NCBI GenBank assembly: GCA_030141605.1
Contig: JAQGDQ010000167.1
Location: 149,877-213,876, forward strand
Reading direction: 5' to 3'
Length of the DNA stretch: 64,000 bases
DNA from: Tubiluchus corallicola
Taxonomy: Eukaryota > Priapulida > Priapulimorpha > Priapulimorphida > Tubiluchidae
The translations under genes were made by a program, and so were the position numbers. The first letter of the stretch is position 1. Each line of letters begins with the position of its first letter. The notes under the pieces are model-generated. The model was not told the origin of the DNA and made no database searches. It was given only the letters and a program-made list of their open reading frames with translations. This document shows, piece after piece, positions 1 through 13,000 of this stretch.

Positions 1-170
1 TTCCACTGATTTTAAATATTCCACAGTTCAGCTTGAAAGATTTGCAAAACTTCAATAAATTTTTTTGAAACATTTTCCATGCCTCTCTACTGACATTTTT
101 TAAGCTCGCGAGGCAAGACAGAAATAATTTTTTTCTGGCTGGCCTAATTTCACACACATATGAAGTCTAT
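1..170 (+). repeat. dispersed repeat family E, copy 1 (cut by window edge)
   Basis: Shares the order actgattttaaatattcca, a T-rich run with ttttttgaaa, ctgacat, and 'gaggcaagacagaaa' with 13467-13680 (same strand) and 61795-61970 (opposite strand). It is diverged and type unknown; no coding sequence is visible. Confidence 0.6.
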
Positions 171-342
171 TCTCAACAGCTTGCAACCTATAATTGTTGA
201 GATATGGTGCTGCAACAGATAGTCCGCTGGCATCTATATTCTATAAAAAAACGGACTTCCACTTTTACATTCGTTTAGCTGAAAACTACTGATCTTTTTA
301 AGGAATTAGTAATTGTTTAATTACTAAGTGAAAAACTCAAAC
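1..342. other. KMT2E: start of the next KMT2E-like intron
   Basis: AT-rich non-coding DNA following the exon-20 donor. Positions 1-170 are a copy of dispersed repeat family E, also at 13467 and, inverted, near 61800. Nothing else is recognisable. Confidence 0.5.
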
Positions 343-1077
343 CTTTTTCTTAGGTTTCTCAACAGGTGGAGGTGTTGGCTCTCTCGGACAAACCAGTACT
401 TCACTCGAATGCGGCAACAATTTAGATTCACTATCTGCATCAGCTTTATTTTCAACGCTTTCCGAAACGTCGACATTGCTGCCAATGTTTTCCGTCAGAC
501 CGGAAAATTTGACATTTGAACTATTTCTACAAAATAAATTATCAAAGTCTATTCGATTTTGCACAGCGGCCCACTGATCAGAGAACTCAGACTGCTGTCT
601 ACGTTCCCATTCTGTTAGATCAGGCATAGACGTACAAGGATCAGTGTCAACCGCTTCATCACCTGAAGTACTACTTATTTCACCTTCACTACGCGACTCC
701 ACGTTTCTAGTTACTTCACTTTTCACATCTTCAATCTTTACGCTAACTAAATTTTTATCAAGCACTGGTTCATCGTTAACTTCAGATTCCACATCTACCG
801 TACTTTGAGAAAACATTAGGTTTTCTGAAACTGAATCTCTTTTCAAACCCAAGAATTCAGCTGAATTTATCTTCTCTTCTTGTCCAACAGATGTCACTTC
901 AACTTTCACACGTGATTCTATCGTGTTCACTTGCTCAGATGGTAGTTTCTCTGATGCTGCGAACGCGCTCGTGTTCGTATCCGTCGACACAGTCTCACCA
1001 AAGTTTTCAGATCGAGTCCAAGATGTAGCAGTTAAATTGCGCTTATGTAAAGGCAGTCGGTTGATTTCACTTCCAGG
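343..1077 (-). CDS. KMT2E: KMT2E-like coding exon 20 (large Ser/Glu-rich exon, last one in window)
   Basis: 735 nt, phase 0 at both ends, acceptor CTTAG. It starts [15 protein letters not shown] and continues as an acidic Ser/Val/Glu-rich region to [13 protein letters not shown] at a donor AAG|GTTTGA. Reading through the donor meets TGA at once (337-339), which could be taken for the gene's end. However, vertebrate relatives have a K-K-K-V-S-L-L-E-Y-R-K motif exactly here, so I infer a splice to an exon left of the window. Confidence 0.85.
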
Positions 1078-4000
1078 CTAAGAAACAGTAATAGTAACTT
1101 TTAAATAGTTAAACACAACTTAAACACTTCTAAACTGTAAACAATACACTTCTAAAATGAATTCCCCCAGTTCCCTCTACTCAAGAATGTGTTTCACCAG
1201 AACGCGAAAGTACCAATCTCCAAACAAAATAAGACCAACCCTTTAAGAAAACAAGATGCACATTTAAACAAGACACAAGACCCATCCTTACACAAAATAA
1301 ACAACATAAAATTTTTGGAAAAGTTGCAGTTGACTATGAACTTAAATTAATAAACTTTGCCCTGACAGAGGGAACTGCAAAAATCTATTTGAAGTACATT
1401 AACTTCAATCAATCAATTAAATGAAACTTTCCTAGATCTCATCATTTGATAAAGCATCTTTCCAGCAAAATACGTTGCAAATAGAATTAAATCCCGTACA
1501 TGAAAAGTCACCACTGGCTTATCAATCTCCAATTAGCCTTTTCACAGTTTCGTTGTGCGCACGTGCAGTTGGTGAAAGTCAGGGGTTAAGTGTACCACAG
1601 CAACGTATCTTAACTACAACCATCACGTGGCATGTGTGTAAAGCAAAGCCCTCTGTTGTATCAGTTCAGTAACTTCAGTTGTCTTATGCTGGACTTTACA
1701 TAATTATGCATTAGTCTGTGTGTAGAGTGATTTACTAGCAGGATCTTACTTTGGAACAAAAAAAAATGAACTATGCAAGGGTCTAGCCAGCTGTTAAAAC
1801 TGATACTATTACAATAGCATTAGCTGCGAGGCACTGACAAGTGTACACAAATGTGTCATCTAGTACACTTAACCTTTGACCTTTTCACGATCATCATCAA
1901 TCGTTGGAACTGTAAAAAGGCTTATTACAAACCCAAACAATAAATCACAAATCTACACAAACCTTCGTAAATAAAGAGCCACCGGGAACCGGTAACCGAT
2001 CAAGGTGTTCACTGGAACCAAGAGGAGTAATTGAACTATGGAAACTACGAGACAGCAGTACTGCACTGTCGTCCTGCACCGAATCTGTACTGGTGTATCC
2101 ATCAGGGAGATTTCCAGGAGATGGAGTAGACTCCGGAGAACCAGTAATTCCTCCTGCATCGAGCGACTCTCTGGCCAGCCGTCTCTTTTTCAAAGGCGTC
2201 ACTAGGTCTGCTAATAAAATAGAAAAAATTATACAACAATAACCAAACAAAACAAAAGCACACACTGTACAGAATTATAATACTTACATACTCTTGATGT
2301 TGAAACACAATTCAACAAAAAATGATGTTCGCATTCGTCTTTACATGAGTTTTAAATTTACCTGCAGAGGGAGAAGTACATGGGCTATGCTGTCCTGCAG
2401 GACTCATGCACTCGCTGCTCGTACATCCGGCTCCATCTTCCGGATTATTATCCTCAAACATTGCCTGACGTAACCATCTCTGATAAAACCGTAAGTCATT
2501 ATAAGTCACATAAACTGAATGAAGAGGTGGTGGGTAGATTCCCCACTAAAACTGCTGTTTTTAAATTTCTAATAAACTATTTATTAACGTGTTTATGTAA
2601 AGCACTATAGGAGAAACAAGCACCTCTTTATGTAAAGCGCTACAGGTGAAACTGCACAAATATGCATGCAGGTCCAGGAAAACGGAATTGACATAACTAA
2701 TCTGCTAGTGACAGAGGGTCTTGCTTATGTTGTTTTTGAAGCACATGAAGTTGCAGTTATCAAGGAAAGAATTTTTCAACAAAAAATCAATATACCAAAG
2801 AAACATCTTATAAGTAGTTAACAGCTAGAAAATGTAGGTTTCTTGTACAAATTCAAATGTTATGCATGCACAAGGGAAAGAGAAAGAGAGATGCTAGCTT
2901 CATTCAAATAAATGGAGAGGGACAAATAATGAACATTATACTGTAATGCAAATTCTATGGGAAAAATGGGCACAACAACTGCATTTGAATATTAAACAAA
3001 AACAGCCTTGAGCGACACAATTTCTCAATATTGCAGCCTCTCTCTTGCCCACGCACACGTATTTCGTTTAGTGCTATTATTACATTAATTTAAACTACTA
3101 TAGCACAGAAAATACCTTTTTCGCAGAGCCTACTTCTGGTTGAATTTCCGCCTTACGACTTGACGTTGACGATCGCCGAAAGTGACAGCTGTTGTGAGGA
3201 CTACGAGGGGCGGTGCGAACGTAACATGTTGGGCTAGCGGTAACGAACTCCGGATGATCGGTCTTTATGCACAACGGAGTGGTGGCTTCATTAGCTCGCT
3301 CTGTCAACCACTCGCTCATCAAATGCTTCAAATTGAAAATTAATTAAATTTAATGTATTTTAAATTTAATTCTAAATTTAAAACATTTAAACACCAAAAT
3401 TTCATACGAACTTTTCCCAAGTTGAATTAATAAATGAATTTCAAGCAACAGAAAATTTGCACAAGCAGGCTCTGTAGTGTAACTAAAACCTCCTCCAAAC
3501 AAGCTTGGAATTACCCAAAAATGTACAGATTTTAGCCAGTTTAGCAACCACTTGACCTATGTTAATTTGTTAAACTATTCCAGAAGAATATCAGTACTTA
3601 AGTGTTGTAAATAATAAACACAAGAAGCACATTTTAAAACAACTGCTAACTAAAATGCCGCATAAGACAAATAATAAGAAAACTGCATTTCTTTCAAACA
3701 TTGAAAACCTGGATTAGTGTTATTATCACCAAAAAACAGCAATGATGTACCTTCTTCGTTTTTGGAAACCGAAACACTTGATCAGAAGCAGCAGGTGTTG
3801 AATGACCACTAGAGTTAGCCATAGTGACAGATGGGTGGACCACAGAGTTGGACTCGTCTGCTGATAAGTTTACCGACTCCGTACTTGCAGCCGACGACAG
3901 AATACTTCGCCGTCTAGCAGGACTAGACGCATTCCTACGACGACTAAAACATACAAATGTTACATATATACCGTTAGTAATTACATACATACATTACTAA

Positions 4001-7000
4001 TTAAAGCAAAATGAAAAACAATGGAAGAACAAAAGAAGAGAAGAAAAATGTTCGAACAACACTGTGAGGGAGAAGAGAGAATGAGGAAGAAAGAGAGAGG
4101 GAGAGAAAGTGTGGAAAACAAGAGGAGACTGGTACAAAAACTGCAAAAATATATAGGGTGTATGTCAGGAAGTGAGAGAGCGAGCGAAAGAAAGAGAGAG
4201 GGAGGGAGAGGGAGAGTGGGAGAGGGAGGGGGGAGGAAGAGGGGGAGGGAGTTTGAGGGAGAGAGAGAGAGATTGTAACATTACCCTCTTGCAACTTTGG
4301 ATCTTGCAGGTGGCGCACTAGAGGGAGTAGCTTCATTTGTACCAACTTTCCCATCTTCATCGGAACCAGATTTAGTATCACCGGAGCCATCCTCATCCTT
4401 TTTGGGTTCCTTAGTGATCTTTTCCTGTGCTTCTTTACGGCGTTGCTCCTGCTTTTCCATCTTTGCGAATGCACGCATGATGGCCTCCATCTTCTTTTCT
4501 TCGCGAGACTTAAAGAAAAGATCACATTTTATATTATTATTTTACTACAAACAAAGCGAATTTAAATCGCATCGAATTAGTGACTTTCGAACTCGCATCA
4601 AACCGAATTTCAGCATTTTTGAATCGTCAATAAAAAGCGGTCTCACAAAGATCATTCATATTACTTGATTTTCTTCTGCAATAATTTGTTTAAAAATTGC
4701 ATACAGAAATCGCAGTTAAACTGTGCTGATTCAATGGATGTCAAACGATCCAGAGCGAATGATGATTAGGTTATAGTTAGTTAAAGTGCTGAATTACTCG
4801 AATCTATAATTTCATCTTCGAATCGAATTCGAATTAAAAAAAACTCATTCGAACATACATGAGCACAACAAGTTTTCTCTATTTTTAATAATTGCACCAA
4901 CAAAGTGGGCACATAAAAAATATTGATTGTCTCCGTCGCTATTCTTGAAACATTTTGGGCTAGTTGGTAAAGAACCATGCATACGAATTTTCCATACAAA
5001 TTAGCAAAAGCATCTCAAACAAGGCCTCTGCCCAAAGTAAAAGCCCAAAGGCCTTTACTCAAAGTAAGAGTTCTAGCAAAAGTGAAGATACGAAACTGTA
5101 TAGATCTAGCAAAATGAGTTTCAAACATGGATTTCCACCAGTTCACTACAACCGAGCGACACAAAATGACCCAGTGCTATCACAAAGAAATATCCAGATT
5201 TAAGACAAAAATGAAATTTCACACAACAATAACAAGGGCAAACAATCTTAAACATGACCACCAGACGCTTCAGATCTGCATTAAACTTTACAGGAATCTT
5301 CCTTGTCCCATTCCCTACCCTTTCGCAAAGTTTTGTAGAAATATACAAAGCAGTTTTTGCATAATCCTCCACGGCAATGAAAACATAACATTCTCAGCAG
5401 CGGTAATAAGAATTACAATGCTCATAGTCAGTTTTTCACTCTCAAAAAGTAAAAAAACCTACTTTTTTACGACCGTCGGGATGAGTGTCGGACACGCCAG
5501 GACTAGCTACATCTGGTGCAAGTGAATCGATACCATCACCAAAACTCACATCGACTGACAAACTCTTTTCCTCCTTCACTTTCTTTTTTGGCTCGGCTTT
5601 TACAACAGGTTTTTCATCAGACTTTTCCTTTATCACATTTGGATTCTACATGTTAGATAATTTGTAATACTTCAATTAATTCAATTACAATCATAGATAG
5701 GCATTTCGTTAAATCACATTTGGCACAGTTCGATAATTTGCAATGCTTTGATTAATTCAATTAAATTCATCACATTTATTTAAGCAAGTTTTAATCATTT
5801 TCAGATCAGCAACCGCCAATGAGTATCAAAGCAATACGAAGGCACCAAAGCATTCGGGTATCTAAAAATCACTTAAACGTGCATAAACCAGTCCTTAACC
5901 TACAAGTTTAATTTAAAAAACTATTTTAGCCATTAAGTAACCCTATGTACCTGTAAATTATTTAAAAAAAACTCAAAAATTAAGAATAGATATAAAGGCC
6001 TTGCCTCGGTCTTCACAGGAACACTCATTCTACCAGGAGAAGACTTTCGTCTAGCTTTCACCTTCTTAGCATCCCTTCGGCTGTCAATCTTCACCTCCCG
6101 TTTTAGCTCCACGTGCGGCTGCAAGCGGCTGTTATCCGACGCGTGCCTACCACTCTTGCCACTTTTTCTTCGCTTTCTTTTGTCCAAGATGGACGATTTC
6201 ACTGTGGCATTGTTGTTTAGTTTCACCTTGAGAGGGCGCTGCACAGAAACGGGTGGAGTCGGAAGTGGAGGCGGTTTGAAACGTCGATTAAATTTAGCAA
6301 CCGGGCAGCCGTTGACTCGATTGCAAGCACAGTATACTTCATATTCACTGCAAAAAATCAATCAAACAATTGAAAAACAATCCTTTTGGCTCAAAAATGA
6401 AATTAAACTGAGCTTGATTAGTTCACAATGACTTCACAAACTGGGAAAACATCAGTGCGTAATGCTTAAACAGTTTACAGTTCAATACAGACTGGGTGTT
6501 TGATGTACGAAATTCACAGCAGGGCGACAAATCACTCTTCTGCAACTTCTGAAAAGCAGCAGGATGGTAAATATAAATGTAAGGTTATCTAGATTATAAT
6601 ATTGTTTTTAAGACATGTTAGGCCATGTGGCAAACTATGCTGTTTAACAGTTTATTTAAAAACATAAACGTTAAATTAACAGTTTAAGAACAAGCAGCTC
6701 AGCTGTGAGCCTTTATATGGCTTAATGTCTTGATGAAACTTTGGTTTTCATCATTCATTGCTTTCAGTTTCATCTGCATTTATTGTACTGTGTTCAATTA
6801 CAACTGCTTGCTTTCCAAAATTTCCAAGAGACGGCACCAGGAAAGAACAATGGCGGCACCCATCACAGTTTAACCAATTTTTCATTATCGCAGATGTACT
6901 GATTGCTTATCACATAAAAATATTAATATTCATTTAAACTAAATCAGAATTTATTATGTAATGTTGTTAATTATTCAAAATGCAATATCTTCTGTGCGCG

Positions 7001-10000
7001 ATATTTCCCCTTCTGAGTGTTAATTTAGGAGCACGTAAGATGCACAGCCATGACTGCACGCCTTAAATTTCAAGGCCTGTAAAGTGTAAAAGATTAAATG
7101 ATCTAATTTATTGGTGTATTACTATACACTCGTAAGCTATAGCATCCTTTGGAGAGTTCCTAGATCAATTAGGCAGACTGCTACCAAGTGCCAAAAAAGT
7201 TAACATTAATGCAGCAATAATTATACTGCACATACCAATCTCGGTAGTTGTAGTCAAAAGGAATGGTAATTTCACTCTCTTTGCTGATGGTTCGTGTTGA
7301 GTAGATGCAGATATGCAGTTGACTGGACTCCAAGATGTGTTGTATCTGTAAAACAATGCTAGACAGAGAACCAAAATCATACACAAGCGAAATCACAAGG
7401 TGTAATGAGGAGTCACTTAAAGAAAGACAGGATGATTTTTCATATACTACCTCATTTTCAAGTCCAATAAAACGTATACATTTTAACACGATTAATACTG
7501 CAGAAGTGTTTTTGATAATTAAATAATAGATTAAAAATTTAATTAACGACAGCGAGCGAAACTATAGATAACATCACAAACTAACATAATTTTCAACAGC
7601 AAATATGTTCCATGAGTGTGTTGCACGCGTTTACGAAAACGAAAATTGAAGTACGGATAAGACATTCAGTGTGTCGTACTAGGCAACTTTTAAGATAAAA
7701 ATTCAAATTCACCGCTGTGCTCACGCATGACCTGTCGAACGTGTGTAGTTCATCAGAAACTAGCACATCTGAACTGAGAGGTACAGTACCTGTTTTTTGT
7801 GCAAAGCGTTTCTGAAATGCAGACGCTGGTGCCCGTCTAACTATCGAATGGCGAAATGCATGTAACAGCGAAGAACTAGTGGTGCGAACACAAAATTGTG
7901 TTTGTGTGCTAATAATTCTTTCGCGTAAGTCATTTTTGAATAAATTGTATGTTTTCTTTGAATATTTTAAGAAGCAGATCGTTTTGACCTACAGTTTAAG
8001 ATTGAGTCCAGTTTTGCTTTAACATTTGTATTTTGCAGAACGCATTATCGTCCGTAAGCAAAAACTTACTGTAACACAATTTTTTTAACATAATTTTTGT
8101 CTACGATTTACATACCAAATAGCAGATTTAGAAAAAAAACATAAATAGACCTATCTTACCTCTGAATTTGGCATACAGGACCGCTGAACGTATCTAGCAT
8201 CGTTGCCATAGTTTCCAGCATCAATTGCCAAAACCACATTGTTGAACTTAGAATAGAAAAGCATATGTGGCTGCATGCTGTAAACAATACAAAACTCAAC
8301 TGAAACAAACCTTTCTAAGAAACATGCTCCAAGAATTACTGGTAAAAAGTATTTTAAATGATCTATGAACAATTTGCAAAACGATTAAAAGCTTTTTTCC
8401 AGCCCAAATATTTTTGTAAAGCATGTACACCTTAAAAAACCTGATTTTAATTCAAAATGGATCATAGACCTTGCTTAGCATACTGATACTTTTCACCTTC
8501 ATGCAGTCTTTATGAAAATTTGTCAATTTTGCCTGCCTAGTAAAATCATTTTTTTCCAATAAATGCTCTAGCTTTATTTACCAAATGGTGATATTGTTTT
8601 TGGGATCTTCTTTCTCCCACTCTGACTGCAGCAGTATTCGGCCATAAAATTCAGAAACAAGCTGATGAGAACGAATCGACTCGGTAGCAAACAGGCCCTT
8701 CTGATCCTTGCTGACGTCTCCTACCCGACAAACCGGAGCCTGCAGCTGCATGGATAGTTGAATCACCTTCAGGTCATCATCAATGTCCGTCTAGACAAAA
8801 ATTAAAATTATAAACATTATTGACATGGCCGGAAGTCGTTAGCTGCTGTTTAATTATCACCGAGGCTGATTTCCTTTTCAAGTTTAATGATACTCAAGAA
8901 TCCTGCCTGTCAAATCTTTACAAGAGATGCGCAATGCATACATGATGATGACAACTTTTAATCATGAGGTTAATAAACAATACAAAACAATGCACATTGC
9001 ACAATAGTAAAAACACTGTTATTTGAAGATGTGCAAAATTTAATCAGTAAAGGAAAAGCACTAAATCTAGCAATCAAAGACAAAGCAAAGATGCTCAACA
9101 GAAGTGTGTAGCATGACTGGGACGCTGCTCATAATCAAGGATATCCCTCAAAGACTTGCCACCACAATCAGCAGAGGTATCAGAACCCTACCTCTATAAG
9201 GTAAATGATGGAGGTTTACGGAGGAGTATCGGACCCAGGAGGGTCATAAGCTACTGATGTAAAGTTTGTGCACCTCTCTATTCAGCCAAGTCATGAATCA
9301 CAGCCACGAAAAATGTGTACCGTTTAGTTCCTTGTTACTTACATGTTGTCCATTTTTTCGCATGTTGTTTAGCATTTCCTTCACCTCTGGACTGTACTGA
9401 TTAATGCAGGTAATTTCTACTGGCTGAGGTGTCGCCCTAAAACAGCAATATAAATTTTCAACTCCAGAAAAGAGAAATTACAGTATGATGTTACAACAAG
9501 GACCTCCTTAAAGACTATTTAAAAATAAAATGTACTTTTACAATGCCTATAACACTATGCCTGGATCTCTTTAACTTTGCTAAGATAAAATAATTTCATT
9601 CACACAGGACAAAATATATCAAATTCACCACAGGATCAATCGAGACATTGTGTACTCACAATCAGACAATTTCTTGATGATGTGCTACAGTATGCAACAC
9701 AATCAGGACTTGAAAATCTGTTTGAATCAGGGTTGACCCTTTTGCCAATCAACTTTTAAAGTTTATATGTGATCACAAACAGGTCATCGTGATCTCGAAA
9801 AGTCTTACAATAACAAGATTATCAAACAGTGCCCTACATTATTTAAATGCTTTCCGTTAGTGTTTACATTTCGAAAACAGCCTAACGGATGACTAACCAA
9901 CTAACCAACAATATATTACATCATCTTATATTACAGTAGTCCAACTGAAGATAAATGGTTGTCCTGGGCAACCAATTTTTCAAGCCCTGACAACAGAAGG

Positions 10001-13000
10001 AACATTAAACACAATGTACCCGATTTTGCAAATCCTTGTAACAGAAAAGCATTAAATAAAATAGATATAGCGAGAATGTACAAAAAACTGAGTAATAGGT
10101 TTGACTTACATTTTGACACGAAGATTATAAATATGGAGATCATGATTACCAGGGCCTATTCTCATTTGATGATTTTAAATATTCTGTGCTAATTTCAGTA
10201 GGTAGAAATTTACTTAAAACCATTTTGTGCTATTTCAGCCGTCTTTGGACCAGTGTACTGAATCAATATTCAAATGAAATAGAACCCGACAAAACTAGGT
10301 ACAGAAGTATTAGACACCAAATTTGAATTAAAAAAGTAGAAAGCAATTATGTCGTCAGGAAGTGAACCAACAATTTAGCTCTTTAAGACATTATTACTCA
10401 GGTCTATGACTCTAAGTGACTCTTAAACACATTATGACTCTGCGTGATATTTGCAGTAGTCATTATTCCGAAACTTCTGAGTGCCAACATATTCTTCAAG
10501 CCTACAAATAAGCTTTCTTATTGTTGTTTACAAACGAAACCATAATTAGAATTCTATTTCAACTTAAAAATTTGAACACTATTATCTACTTACTCTCTTT
10601 TCTCCTGCCATGAATCATTAGCATTCTCATCCTGCGGGATAGAATTCCTCAGCCTCTTCACACGACGAGGCAATTGATGATGTTTATCCAACCATTTCTG
10701 CGCAAAAGAGGTATCAGTGCTAGTTGACAAAAGACATTTTTATGAATTTACACAGCAGACAAAATCGTCTATTTGTCAACTAAACTTTTCAAAACTGTGT
10801 TAAATGAAGCGTGACGTCTCATTTAAACCTGCATATAAGCTGCTGAAAAACTCAAGTGATTTAAATTTCTTGACGTTTTGTAGTATAGACAGAATCAACA
10901 ACCAATTTTGTACACAAACACTTTACTACAAAACACAAATTTTCAAGAACATGCATATGCTGCCAAGTAATTAACAAAACTTGGTCATTAATAATAATTA
11001 ATAATAGTCATTAATGATGATTAAATGAACCACCTTTTTCCGCCGGAAGTTCTTGGCCACTCGTTGCTCCTTTCCTATAACTTTCTCGTTGTTCTCACCA
11101 AATTTTCTTTTCTTTATTTTCTGTTTCTTTCTCACCAATTTCTTCTTAGGCACCTCTTTATTTTCTCGGCTGTCATGTCGGTTGATCGTCGACGGGACCC
11201 GCGCCTGCAGCGGCCTGGCATTGTTTTCATCGCTGATGTACAATTTTGATTCATCGCCACTGTCAGTTTCACTATCACCTGAAAATGCAATTGCTTCAAG
11301 AAGTACGATTATTGTCTAACCTTGGAACTAAAATAGTTATTCATCTAAACATAAGCTCAGTGCCTGAAACGAATCACTTACTCAAACACAAACTCGATAA
11401 TCGTCAAACAAATCGAATGTTTTTGCATAGAAAAAAACTGATGCAGCATAAACTGACACAAAAACTATCAGGCATAAAAATAGAAGCTAGGCAAACACAC
11501 GGCAGTCAGTATCGAGGAAATGAGGAAACGAAGCCAGATACATTTGCTAAAACTGAAAACATGGCAACTTGTAAAACCATCATTAAAGGAAAAGTCAAGC
11601 CTTCTAGGAGGTTGCGCTTATTTCACTGTTCGCAAAAAAAGTGCAGAAGGATTTAGTAAGGAAACTGCAGTGAGTGCCTCATGTACCAGTAAAATTATTT
11701 TTAAATCTTTATTTACATTTATTTTTTCTTCCAGTGATGTCATTCGTTTTGAAGCAAAGTAGCACACTGTCAATCTTCATCAAAAGTATAAGGTTTTACA
11801 AAAAAACAGATAGCTAATTTTGTAAAATTTTGCGTGAGCAGCAGGTAACATGCAGAAGTTTGAGTTAGTTTAAGCAGCACGCGCTTACGGAAACCACTAT
11901 GCATTCACGAAAAGTCACAGTTACGTCATAATTTCCAAGCAAATGGCAGCAACCACCTCACTTGGAAATTTATATTCATAGTATATTTTAAATTTATGCT
12001 CTACAAGCAGTTCTTTGCAAATTTCTTTGTATTATTTTTCTAAGTTTAAGTGATAACATTAAAATAAACCCTACATACTGAGTGACTGAGTTTTTTCCTT
12101 TAATTTTAAAATGTCCTTTATTGTTTTTGTGGGGAATAGTACTTACTATTCATAATTCAAACAAACAGCACAAACTATTTTAAACATTTTTAAAGCAGAC
12201 TAATCATGAGTAAACACACTTTTTAACTGTGCATTGTGCAAATAAACACATAAACACAAAGCGTCAGCGTTGTGACAAGGCCAAAAATATAAGATAGAAT
12301 GCTTTGCAGCAAAAAATACATTCATGAAGTCAAGATTAAGCCAAATCGATCAGGTTACTTACTATTTACATCATAAATAAGCTCGTCTTTTTTCTTCGTC
12401 TGCAGATAGATGGCGCGCTGACGATCAACCTTCCGCGGCAAACACTTCTCGCACATGTACGACTCGGGTAGGTTATACCGATCAATGCCCATGCAGTCAG
12501 CGTGTTGCCAAACCCTGGAGAAAGAGTTAATTCTTAGCTCAAGTACAATGACTTAATAAAGGGAAAGAAGAATAACTCTGCCAATAAAGCAATTTAAATG
12601 GCTTCAAAACAAACTGGTTACGAAATTACAAATTTACGGAAAATGAAACGTTTAAATGTCAGCACTAACGAACACATGCATCCCTGTATATGAATTAAAG
12701 AACAATAACGCATTAAAATCAACCTGTCACACATACAAGTATCAATACTAAAAATTTTAAAACTATTTATACCAACAGAAACACACCCGCAAGAAGCCTT
12801 CGGACAAAAGATTCTCAAAACGAGTTTAAATGTAAGAAGTAAATGCAACCGTTTCTAAATGAAAGTCAAATACAGCAATGTTTAACTTACAAACATTTAT
12901 CACAGCATATCATGTATTCGTCATCGTGTTGCATGTTACTGTAAATAGAGAGAAACACATTAGAACCAAAAAACAAATTGCTATGATGTCATTCATTGAT

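Noticed and set aside
337-342. TGA right after KMT2E-like exon 20 as the true end of the protein
   Set aside because: The stop comes from reading into a donor-like AAG|GTTTGA, and relatives continue here with a conserved KKVSLLEYRK motif, so a splice is more likely.
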